From Subdoligranulum variabile (GTDB lineage Bacteria; Bacillota; Clostridia; Oscillospirales; Ruminococcaceae), in the NCBI GenBank assembly GCA_004552305.1, contig SFOX01000019.1, positions 1-54,647 on the forward strand: 54,647 nt of DNA. The letters are read 5' to 3'. Under the pieces are notes generated by a model that saw only the letters and a list, made by a program, of their open reading frames with translations, ran no database searches and was not told the origin of the DNA. A program made the position numbers and the translations under genes. Shown here piece by piece: positions 37,851-45,472 of the stretch (the first letter of the stretch is position 1; each line of letters begins with the position of its first letter).

Positions 37851-38425
37851 GCCGTCAGGTCTGGAAGGGTTCCACCCTGTTAAATCCCGAACCGCCGGTG
37901 CTGGTCAGCTGCGGCTCACCCGATAAGCCCAACCTGATTACCGTGGGCTGGTGCGGCACCATCTGCACCCAACCGCCGATGCTGTCCATCAGCATCCGAC
38001 CGGAGCGCTACAGCCACAAGCTGATTACCGAAAGCGGCGAGTTTGTGGTAAACCTGCCCACCGAAAGCCTTGTGCGCGCCATTGACTGGTGCGGCGTCAA
38101 AAGCGGACGCGACATCGACAAATTTGCCGCCATGCATCTGACCCCCGCCCCTGCCGCCAAGGTCGGCACCGTGCTGCTGGAGGAAAGCCCCATCAACCTG
38201 GAATGCAAGGTGAAGCAGGTCATTCATCTGGGCAGCCACGACCTGTTTTTGGCAGAGTGCGTTGCCGTGGATGTGGACGAAACGCTGCTGGACGAAACCG
38301 GCAAGCTGTGCTTGAACAAGGCAAAGCTGATCGTCTATTCCCACGGGGATTATCTGGCGCTGGGACGCAAGCTGGGCAGCTTTGGCTACAGCGTGCGCAA
38401 AAAGAAAAAGCCCGTGCGCAAATAA
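37847..38425 (+). CDS. Flavin reductase/flavoredoxin-like FMN-binding protein
   Basis: The 192 residues fit the FMN-binding split-barrel flavin reductase family: KPNLITVGWCGTICTQPPMLSIS, RPERYSHKLI, GEFVVNLP and AVDVDETLLDETGKL are typical. Such proteins use NAD(P)H to reduce flavin, or carry electrons as flavoredoxin. The tail is rich in Lys and Arg (VRKKKKPVRK). It is translationally coupled to the GT2 gene, but no functional link is obvious. Confidence 0.87.
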   Translation: MSRQVWKGSTLLNPEPPVLVSCGSPDKPNLITVGWCGTICTQPPMLSISIRPERYSHKLITESGEFVVNLPTESLVRAIDWCGVKSGRDIDKFAAMHLTPAPAAKVGTVLLEESPINLECKVKQVIHLGSHDLFLAECVAVDVDETLLDETGKLCLNKAKLIVYSHGDYLALGRKLGSFGYSVRKKKKPVRK

Positions 38426-38440
38426 ATTTGCATAAAAATA

Positions 38441-38480
38441 CCGCCCGCAGAGGTTTTACCTTCTGCGGGCGGTTTGCTTT
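38441..38480. terminator. Bidirectional terminator between the flavin reductase and the mgl operon
   Basis: CCGCCCGCAGA (38441-38451) pairs with TCTGCGGGCGG (38462-38472). T and A bases flank both sides, so it can end both convergent operons. Confidence 0.88.
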
Positions 38481-38714
38481 TTAGAAGAATCCCTTACTTT
38501 TCAGAATTCCGATCAGAATCACTACGACCAGCGCCGTAATGCAGACACCGATAAAGATGTCAATGTATTTCAGCGGTACCTTGCGGAAATTTTCGTAGAA
38601 ATTTTCAAAGGCATTCAGCTGGCTGCGGTCGGGACGCGCGGACTCCGTTTCGGGAACTGCAGTGTCCGGAGTTTCCGAGGTTTCGGGGATGGGTGTCTTC
38701 TCTTTTTCTTCCAT
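38481..38714 (-). CDS. Small single-pass membrane protein of the mgl operon
   Basis: The 77-residue protein has an acidic, Pro/Thr/Glu-rich N-terminal half (TPIPETSETPDTAVPETE) with no signal peptide, then the aromatic FENFYENFRK, then one membrane helix (YIDIFIGVCITALVVVILIGIL). It begins 2 bp after the mglC stop, so it belongs to the transport operon, and the operon terminator follows at once. No family is recognised. It may stabilise or tune the Mgl permease. Confidence 0.8.
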   Translation of the reverse strand: MEEKEKTPIPETSETPDTAVPETESARPDRSQLNAFENFYENFRKVPLKYIDIFIGVCITALVVVILIGILKSKGFF

Positions 38715-38716
38715 AA

Positions 38717-39700
38717 TTACTTCTTGGCGAGGTACTTGCGCAGGTCAAGGGCAACAGCGATGATGATGACAAGACCCTGTGCAATGTAGGTGTAAGCGGG
38801 GTCAACGCCCATGAACTGCAGGCAGATCTTCAGGACTTCAAAGACCAGAACGCCGACCAGAATGCCGGAAACCTTGCCGACACCGCCGTTCGCGGAAACG
38901 CCGCCGATGGTGCAGGCCGCGATAGCTTCCAGCTCGTAGCCGTTACCGGTAGCGGTGGAGGCGCCGCCCGCCTTGGAGCCGACCAGGAAGCCGCCCAGAG
39001 CGTACATACAGGAGGCGAGGATATAGATGCGGATCAGAGATGCGGTGACGTTGACACCGGCAACCTGTGCCGCATTCTCGTTGCCGCCGATGGCGTACAT
39101 ATACTTGCCGTGGCGGGTCTTGTTGTACAGGAACCAGAAGAACGCGCCGATGATGATGGCAAAGATAGCGAGGAAAGGCAGGGGTCCGAAGGAACCCTTA
39201 GCGACCAGCAGGTAGCTTTCTTTGTAGCCGCCCATGGGCTGGTTGTTGGTGATAACAGAGCAAAGACCGTAGACGATGGTCTGCATACCCAGCGTAGCGA
39301 TGAAGGGGGGAACCTTCAGGAAAGCGATGATGCAGCCGTTGATGGCGCCGAAGCAGGCCATAATTGCCATAACGATCAGCAGAGCAACGAACCAGGGAAT
39401 GTTGGGCAGCCAAGGCAGCATACGGGCAGCGTAGTCAACGCTTTGCAGCAGCATGGCGGAAAGGCAGGCAGCCAGACCGACCTGACGACCGGCGGACAGG
39501 TCCGTACCTTTGGTGATCAAGCAGCCGGAAACGCCGCAGGCGATAATAAAACGCGGTGCAACGTTCAGCATCAGGTTGGTGCCGTTTTTCAGGGTGAAGA
39601 AGTTTTTGGTGGTGAAACCAACAAACAAAGCCAGCAAAGCGATCAAGATGATGATGGCGTTATTGGACAAGAACTTCTTGATGTCGAATTTTTTCTCCAT
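38717..39700 (-). CDS. mglC: Galactose/methyl-galactoside ABC permease
   Basis: The 327 residues form a ten-helix permease of the ribose/galactose class: GTNLMLNVAPRFIIACG, GTDLSAGRQVGLAACL and YAIGGNENAAQVAGV are family motifs. It partners with MglA and MglB for sugar uptake. The start at 39700 follows AGGAGG; the MglA stop lies 14 bp upstream. Confidence 0.93.
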   Translation of the reverse strand: MEKKFDIKKFLSNNAIIILIALLALFVGFTTKNFFTLKNGTNLMLNVAPRFIIACGVSGCLITKGTDLSAGRQVGLAACLSAMLLQSVDYAARMLPWLPNIPWFVALLIVMAIMACFGAINGCIIAFLKVPPFIATLGMQTIVYGLCSVITNNQPMGGYKESYLLVAKGSFGPLPFLAIFAIIIGAFFWFLYNKTRHGKYMYAIGGNENAAQVAGVNVTASLIRIYILASCMYALGGFLVGSKAGGASTATGNGYELEAIAACTIGGVSANGGVGKVSGILVGVLVFEVLKICLQFMGVDPAYTYIAQGLVIIIAVALDLRKYLAKK

Positions 39701-39714
39701 TTCGGATTTCCTCC

Positions 39715-41223
39715 TTATTCAAACTGGGTGGCCAGTTCCATGATGTTCTCCTGATTGGCCTTGTCGCCGTCGATAAAGCCTGTGCAGCGACCGTCGCACA
39801 TAACCATGATGCGATCCGACATACCGATCAGTTCGCTCATTTCGGAGGAGATCATGATAACACTCTTGCCCTGCTTGGCCATTTCCGCGATGATGCAGTA
39901 AATTTCGTACTTGGCACCAACGTCGATACCGCGGGTGGGTTCGTCCATGATGAAAACATCCGGGTCATTGGCCAGCCAGCGGGCGATCAGCACCTTCTGC
40001 TGGTTGCCGCCGGACAAAGTCTGGATCTGGGTCTTGGAGGACGGCGTTTTGATGGAGAGCTTGGCGACATTATCCTGCACCAGTTCTTCAATCTTGTTGT
40101 CGTCCAGCATAACGCCGCCGATCAGATACTGATCCAGCGAGGCGATGGATACGTTATCCGCGATGGAAAGCACGCCCAAAATACCGGTAGCGCGGCGATC
40201 CTCGGTCAGCATGGCAATGCCGTTTTTAATGGCATCGCGGGGCTGGTTGATCTGCAGTTCCTTACCCTTGTAGGTAATGGTGCCTGCCGAGTGGGAGCGC
40301 AGACCGAACAACCCTTCCATCAGTTCGGTACGCTGGGCACCCACCAGACCTGCCACGCCCAGAATCTCGCCCTTGCGGACGTTGAAGTTGACATGGCGGA
40401 AGCTCTTGGGGTTGATGGAGGTGAAGTCCTTGACCTCAAAGACGACCTCGCCGGGTATGTTCTCGCGCGGGGGGTAGAGGTTGGACAGCTCACGACCGAC
40501 CATCTTGGTGATGATCATATCGGTGGTCAGCTCTTTTGCTTCCCAGGTGCCGATGTACTGACCATCACGCATAATGGTAACTTCGTCGCTGATGCGCAGA
40601 ATTTCGTCCATCTTATGGCTGATGTAAACGATGGAAACGCCCTTGGCGCGCAGCTCATCAACGATGGTGAACAGTGCCTCGACCTCGGCAGCAGTCAGAC
40701 TGGAGGTAGGCTCGTCCAAAATCAGGACTTTACAATCAGCCGAAACGGCCTTGGCGATCTCCACCAGCTGCATCTGGGAAACACTCAGGCTGCCCAGCTT
40801 GGCGTGGGGATCAAAGTTCAGGTGAACTTCTTTTAAGACCTTGGCGGCATCGGCGTACATTTTGTTATGGTCGATGACGGTGACAGGTCCGTATTTTTTG
40901 GTAGGATAGCGTCCGACGTAGATATTTTCGCCGATAGAACGCTCCGGAATCGGCTGTAGCTCCTGATGCACCATGGCAATGCCGCGCTCCAGTGCATCCA
41001 GAGGTCCCTTGATCTGAACCTCCTCGCCCTCATAGATGACCTTACCTTCATCCATGTGGTAAATGCCGAACATACATTTCATCAAGGTGGATTTGCCTGC
41101 GCCGTTTTCTCCCATCAGGGCGTGTACGGTGCCGGGCTTCAATTGGAGCTTAGCGTGATCCAGTGCCTTGACGCCGGGGAACGTTTTTACAACGTCACGC
41201 ATTTCCAAACGGTACTCTGACAA
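39715..41223 (-). CDS. mglA: Galactose/methyl-galactoside ABC ATPase (tandem domain)
   Basis: The 502-residue protein has two ABC domains. The N-terminal one is complete, with MGENGAGKSTLMKCMFG, LSVSQMQLVEIAKAV and VLILDEPTSSLT. The C-terminal one has a degenerate Walker A (VAGLVGAQRTELMEGLFG), then LSGGNQQKVLIARWL and VFIMDEPTRGIDVGAKYE. This asymmetry is normal for sugar importers of the Mgl/Rbs type. It is separated from mglB by a hairpin that may lower its expression. Confidence 0.95.
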   Translation of the reverse strand: MSEYRLEMRDVVKTFPGVKALDHAKLQLKPGTVHALMGENGAGKSTLMKCMFGIYHMDEGKVIYEGEEVQIKGPLDALERGIAMVHQELQPIPERSIGENIYVGRYPTKKYGPVTVIDHNKMYADAAKVLKEVHLNFDPHAKLGSLSVSQMQLVEIAKAVSADCKVLILDEPTSSLTAAEVEALFTIVDELRAKGVSIVYISHKMDEILRISDEVTIMRDGQYIGTWEAKELTTDMIITKMVGRELSNLYPPRENIPGEVVFEVKDFTSINPKSFRHVNFNVRKGEILGVAGLVGAQRTELMEGLFGLRSHSAGTITYKGKELQINQPRDAIKNGIAMLTEDRRATGILGVLSIADNVSIASLDQYLIGGVMLDDNKIEELVQDNVAKLSIKTPSSKTQIQTLSGGNQQKVLIARWLANDPDVFIMDEPTRGIDVGAKYEIYCIIAEMAKQGKSVIMISSEMSELIGMSDRIMVMCDGRCTGFIDGDKANQENIMELATQFE

Positions 41224-41267
41224 TTTGCTGGCCCCCTTGTTTTTTTCAATTTGTAACTATTTTTCCG

Positions 41268-41304
41268 AAAAAAGGGGGTGCGTGCGCTTGTGCACACGCA
41301 CCCC
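41268..41304 (-). terminator. Hairpin between mglB and mglA
   Basis: GGGGTGCGTG pairs with CACGCACCCC (plus coordinates 41275-41284 and 41295-41304) and is followed on the minus strand by a run of six T bases. It probably lets only part of the transcripts pass, keeping the binding protein in excess over the transporter. Confidence 0.8.
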
Positions 41305-41328
41305 TAATCATTCATTCAGCGAATCGGA

Positions 41329-42387
41329 TTACTGGAAATCCTTAACGTTCTCGGGAGTGACCTTGACGTAGTCAACGTACACGCTCTGGCTGCCGGCCTC
41401 GAAGGTCTTGCCGCCCAGCAGCTCTTCCATGCAGGCAACAGCCTGAGAAGCCTGACCGTTGGCGTCGTTCAGAACGGTGCCGGTCATCTTGCCGTTGGCA
41501 ACTTCGTTCAGAGCAGCGTCCAGAGCGTCAACGCCAACCAGGTAGATGTCCTCGTTGACCTTGCGACCAGCGGCCTCGATAGCCTGCAGGGCGCCGATAG
41601 CCATATCGTCGTTGTTGCAGAAGACGACTTCGATCTGATTGCCGTACTTGGCAAGGTCGTTCTGAGCGATTTCCTGGCCCTTGTTACGGTCCCAGTCGCC
41701 GCGCTGCAGGTCGAGCTGCTCGACTTCAACGCCGGCATCCTTCAGAGCCTTGACAGAGTACTCGGTACGCAGCTGAGCGTCGATGTTCTCGGGGTCGCCC
41801 TGGATCATGATGTAGGAAACCTTGCCGTCGCCGTTGATGTCGCCCTTGTTGGCAGTGTCGAGGATCAACTCGCCCTGGAAGGTGCCGGACTGAGCAGCGT
41901 CGCAGCCAACGTAGACCAGCTTGTTGTAAGCGGACATCTGGTCAGCGGTGGGCTCGCGGTTGATCAGAACGGTGGGGATGTCGGCATCCTTAACGGTGGA
42001 GATGATCTGGTCAGCGGCGGAGGTCATAACGGGATTGATAATCAGAGCGTCGACACCCTGGGTGATGAAGGTGTTGATCTGCTCGTTCTGCTTGGCCTGG
42101 TCGTTGTTGCCGTCCACGATGGTGACTTCGTAGCCCTTGCCCTCGAGGATTTCCTGCAGAGCATTACGGTAGGTGGTCATGAAAGCATCGTCGAACTTGT
42201 AGATGCAGACGCCAACCTTGCCGCCCTGAGGAGCCTCAACGCTCTCAGCAGCGCTCTCGGCAGCGCTCTCAGCTGCGGAAACAGCCTCAGAGGAGGAAGC
42301 GGGAGCGCTGGAGGAAGCAGCGCCGCCGCAAGCGGCGAGGGATACGGCCATGCAGCCGGCCAGTACGATAGAAGCCAATTTCTTCAT
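41329..42387 (-). CDS. mglB: Galactose/glucose-binding lipoprotein
   Basis: The 352-residue protein has a lipoprotein signal with lipobox LAAC (VLAGCMAVSLAACGG), an Ala/Ser/Glu linker and the periplasmic binding fold of MglB (GVCIYKFDDAFMTTYRNAL, NNDQAKQNEQINTFI, VGCDAAQSGTFQGE, FCNNDDMAIGALQAIE). It is the first and likely most expressed gene of the mgl operon. The start at 42387 follows AAGGAG. Confidence 0.94.
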   Translation of the reverse strand: MKKLASIVLAGCMAVSLAACGGAASSSAPASSSEAVSAAESAAESAAESVEAPQGGKVGVCIYKFDDAFMTTYRNALQEILEGKGYEVTIVDGNNDQAKQNEQINTFITQGVDALIINPVMTSAADQIISTVKDADIPTVLINREPTADQMSAYNKLVYVGCDAAQSGTFQGELILDTANKGDINGDGKVSYIMIQGDPENIDAQLRTEYSVKALKDAGVEVEQLDLQRGDWDRNKGQEIAQNDLAKYGNQIEVVFCNNDDMAIGALQAIEAAGRKVNEDIYLVGVDALDAALNEVANGKMTGTVLNDANGQASQAVACMEELLGGKTFEAGSQSVYVDYVKVTPENVKDFQ

Positions 42388-42461
42388 AATTGTTTCTCCT
42401 TCTTTTTGCAGTGGTTTTTTTGTGGGGCGCGTGTAGAGGTGCGACCCCGTTGACAGTTATT

Positions 42462-42490
42462 ATAATACACGGGCGGAGGATAAAAAACAA
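42462..42490 (-). promoter_or_regulatory. mgl operon promoter
   Basis: TTGTTT (42490-42485), 17 bases, TATTAT (42467-42462) on the minus strand; an overlapping TATAAT lies 3 bp further. The leader before mglB is about 70 nt. Confidence 0.65.
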
Positions 42491-42504
42491 GGTGAAATTT
42501 CACC
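42491..42504. promoter_or_regulatory. Perfect palindrome upstream of the mgl promoter
   Basis: GGTGAAATTTCACC is a perfect 14-bp palindrome touching the upstream edge of the -35. It is a likely regulator site for the mgl operon. The rest of 42505-42647 holds no gene that I can support. Confidence 0.55.
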
Positions 42505-42647
42505 GACAAAAAGGAGAAAAAATCACCCCTGCAAACACATTGCCCAATCAGGCTGCCTGTTCTTTGTGCAGGTTGCCCATCAAAAATGACAAAACGGTTA
42601 TAATTGATGCAAATTTGTAAGAAATCCACCCAAAAAAGGAGTAAAAA

Positions 42648-42785
42648 ACCGTCCCGTACGGTTTGACCGTTGGGTTGCATTGCCGGGGTGACTGCAACGG
42701 GCGGCATATATGCCGCCCCTACGGATGACCCGGTATTTTTGCGTTACCGTTATGTCGCGGGCGGGGCTGACCCCACCCCGCCGGA
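42648..42785 (-). mobile_element. Element 1, copy C (partial)
   Basis: In reverse orientation this copy keeps the second palindrome GGGCGGCATATATGCCGCCC (near 42699) and the first palindrome GGCGGGG/CCCCGCC (42759-42782). Its connecting sequence is very close to copy A (AACGCAAAAAT, CCGTAGGGGCGG, CACGGGACG-like end). The outer part with the third palindrome is lost. It begins directly after the stop codon of the sugar-binding lipoprotein gene. No flanking direct repeat is seen. Confidence 0.7.
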
Positions 42786-42804
42786 AAAGCCGTCCCCTTC
42801 TGCC

Positions 42805-43773
42805 TTACTCAAACAGGAACAATTCCCGCTGGTTGTCCATGGCAAACATATTATCGCGGGTGATGACTGCGGCAGAGGCAACGTTGTCGGTATCCACACT
42901 GCTCCCCTGCCCTGCCAGCAGCCGGTAAGCACTTTGCACGCCGAAGTAGCCCATGGAATAGCTGTTCTGCACCACCAGCGCATCGACGGCACCGTTTTGC
43001 AGTGCGTCTACGGTTTCTAAGTTGGAGTCAAAGGCTGCCAGCCACAAATCGTCCGACCGCTGCATCTGGTGTACGGCGCGGGCGGCGCCGACGCCGCTCG
43101 GCTCGTTGAGCGCAATCAGCACATTGATCTCCGGGTGGTCGCGCAGCATTTCCAGTGCATCACGGCGCGCATCGTCCGCGTTGGGGTGGGTCTGCGCCGT
43201 GGCTACGACCTTGGCGCGTCCGCTTTGCTCAAAGGCATCCTTGGCTCCGGCGGCGCGGTCGCGTCCGTTGGCCCCATTGACCTCGTAGTTGATCAGCCCC
43301 ACGTTCAGCTGCCCCGGCACGCCGTCCAGCGCGCTTTGTGCCGCCATACGCCCGGCGCCGTAGTTGTCGATGCCGATGTACGCCGCCACATGACCGGAGT
43401 TGACCTGCGAGTCGATGTTGATGATGACGACCCCCGCCTGCGCGGCGGCATCGATGGCGGCGGCGTTTGCCTCGTAGTCGATGGCAGAGAAGATGATGGC
43501 CTTGGCACCGTCGGCAACGGCTTCCTCGATCAGGGCGTTCTGCCCCTCAAAATCCTCCTCGTTGTCGGGCGCGGTGACGGTCAGCTCAATATTATATTCA
43601 GTTGCCGCCGCCTGTGCGCCGGTAAAGACCGCATTCCAGAATTCCTGCCCGGTGGATTTTGCAATCAGCGCCACCTTGTAGCGGCTGGTGGGGGCATCCT
43701 GCGGCAGGGCGGCACAGCCCGCCAGCGCCAACGCCAATGCCGCCGGCAGCAGCCGCTTAATGAATTTTGTCAT
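42805..43773 (-). CDS. Sugar-binding lipoprotein, probable sensor partner of the kinase
   Basis: The 322-residue protein has a lipobox (LALALAGC) and the sugar-binding fold of the RbsB/MglB class (VALIAKSTGQEFWNAVF, DNEEDFEGQNALIEEAV, GIDNYGAGRMAAQSAL, LIALNEPSGVGAARAV). It lies downstream of the histidine kinase with a 17-bp overlap and has no transporter genes of its own. It therefore likely presents a sugar to the kinase's outer domain. Confidence 0.87.
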   Translation of the reverse strand: MTKFIKRLLPAALALALAGCAALPQDAPTSRYKVALIAKSTGQEFWNAVFTGAQAAATEYNIELTVTAPDNEEDFEGQNALIEEAVADGAKAIIFSAIDYEANAAAIDAAAQAGVVIINIDSQVNSGHVAAYIGIDNYGAGRMAAQSALDGVPGQLNVGLINYEVNGANGRDRAAGAKDAFEQSGRAKVVATAQTHPNADDARRDALEMLRDHPEINVLIALNEPSGVGAARAVHQMQRSDDLWLAAFDSNLETVDALQNGAVDALVVQNSYSMGYFGVQSAYRLLAGQGSSVDTDNVASAAVITRDNMFAMDNQRELFLFE

Positions 43774-45472
43774 AGTCTGCCTCCCTGTCCTCCGGCACGC
43801 GGGGCGTGCGTATCGTCACGGTCGTACCCTCATAGGGGGCGCTGCGGATGGATAAGCCGTACTCTGCGCCGAAGTAGATGCGCAGGCGGTCATTGACGTT
43901 TTTGACACCGATGCCCGTGCGGTCGCTCGGCTCGTTTTGCAGCAGCGCACTGACTTGCTCCGGCTCCATACCGATGCCGTCATCCTCGACAATCAGCAGA
44001 ATATCCTCGCTGTCGGGCTGAACGGTAATTTCGATATGCCCGGCATCCACCATCAGATCCAGCCCGTGAACGATGGAATTTTCGATGATGGGCTGCAGCG
44101 TAATTTTGTTGCACAGACAGTGCAGGCAGCTCTCATCCACGGTAAAGTGGTAGGTAAACTGATTTTTGTAGCGGAATTTCTGGATGCGCAGATACGCCTC
44201 GGCGTGCTGCAGTTCCTTTTCAATGGGGATCAGCTCGTGTCCGCGGCTGATGCTGATACGGAACAGCTGCGCCAGCGCGTGGACCATCTCAACAGCATCG
44301 GCATTTTTGCCTCGCTCGCACATCCAAGCGATGGAATCCAGCGTGTTGTACAAAAAGTGCGGGTTGATCTGCGCCTGCAGCGCCTTCAGTTCCGTTTTGC
44401 GCAGGACGATTTCCTCCTCGCGCACGGTGGTCATCAGCTTCTGGATGCGGCGCACCATATGTGCAAAGGAATCCGAAAGGTTCTGTACCTCGCGCGTACC
44501 GCGCACCAGGCGGAAAGCAAAGCGGTCCGCGTCCTGCTCAAACTGCTCCATAGCGCTTTCCAGCTCCTGCAAGGGGCGGCTCAGAAAGCGCGAAAGCACC
44601 AGCCCTGCCGCCAGCGCCATCAAAAAAATCAGCGCAGCGGTTGCCACGGCAATGCGGAACATCTGCCAGAAGCTTTCGTTGACGGTTTCGTCCACATAGC
44701 TGACACCGACCACGCGCCACGGGCTGCCCGGCACGCGCTTGACGCTGTAAATGACGGTATCCTCGACATAGGTGCCGTCCCCGATGCACGCCAGATGCCC
44801 GGCCTCCTCTTTTTTCAGCCCGGCGTACAGCAGCTGCTGCTGGGGGTGGTAGACCATATTGCCGCGCTCGTCCATCAGATAGCAATAGCCGTGGCGTCCA
44901 ATGCCGACCCCGCTGATGGTGCCTGCCAGCTCCTTAAAGCTGATGTCAATGGACACCCAGCAGCGGTGTCCGCCGTCCGGGATGCGCCGCACGACCGAAA
45001 CGACCCACGGGTAATACCCGGTAAAGATGGATTCAACGTGGGGCGTGCTGATATACCCCTGCCCCAGCCGCTTGGCGGTTGTCAAGTCAAAGGACAGGTT
45101 GCGCACGATATCCTCGCTGGGGGTGCGCCCGTCCTGCGCCCAGCAGTTCAGCAGCGCACCGTCCTCGTCATAGACGGTGATGGCGGCGATTTCCGGGCGG
45201 GCGGTCAGGAATGCTGCCAGAAAGGCATCGCGGGCGGATTCTTCATCGCCGAGATGTTCCTTGACGATGCCGACAGCGCCCTCCAGCGTGTCCACATAGG
45301 CGCCCACCGTACCCACGACCTGACTGACCGCCTGCGCACTGCCTGTGCGGGCGGATTCAATGATGCTGCTGCGGTAGCTGCGCAGGAACAGCACAGTACA
45401 TAAGGTAAGCACCAGCAGCGACAAAGCCGAAATCAGCGCAGCGACCAGCTGTGCTGTGCGCGGCGGGCGCAT
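43757..45472 (-). CDS. Sensor histidine kinase (YesM type)
   Basis: The 571-residue membrane kinase has a helix at residues about 10-32, an outside Cache-like sensor domain to about residue 275, a second helix (IAVATAALIFLMALAAGLVLS), HAMP, and the His_kinase domain with QAQINPHFLYNTLDSIAWMC (phospho-acceptor His). The ATPase domain follows with PIIENSIVHGLDL and IVEDDGIGMEP. Its first codon touches the response regulator stop at 45472, so the pair is coupled. It probably responds to sugar through the linked binding lipoprotein. Confidence 0.93.
   Translation of the reverse strand: MRPPRTAQLVAALISALSLLVLTLCTVLFLRSYRSSIIESARTGSAQAVSQVVGTVGAYVDTLEGAVGIVKEHLGDEESARDAFLAAFLTARPEIAAITVYDEDGALLNCWAQDGRTPSEDIVRNLSFDLTTAKRLGQGYISTPHVESIFTGYYPWVVSVVRRIPDGGHRCWVSIDISFKELAGTISGVGIGRHGYCYLMDERGNMVYHPQQQLLYAGLKKEEAGHLACIGDGTYVEDTVIYSVKRVPGSPWRVVGVSYVDETVNESFWQMFRIAVATAALIFLMALAAGLVLSRFLSRPLQELESAMEQFEQDADRFAFRLVRGTREVQNLSDSFAHMVRRIQKLMTTVREEEIVLRKTELKALQAQINPHFLYNTLDSIAWMCERGKNADAVEMVHALAQLFRISISRGHELIPIEKELQHAEAYLRIQKFRYKNQFTYHFTVDESCLHCLCNKITLQPIIENSIVHGLDLMVDAGHIEITVQPDSEDILLIVEDDGIGMEPEQVSALLQNEPSDRTGIGVKNVNDRLRIYFGAEYGLSIRSAPYEGTTVTIRTPRVPEDREADYDKIH

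Noticed and set aside
42505..42640. Catabolite-responsive cre site upstream of mglB
   Set aside because: TGACAAAACG near 42587 resembles only half of the cre consensus and its other half does not match.
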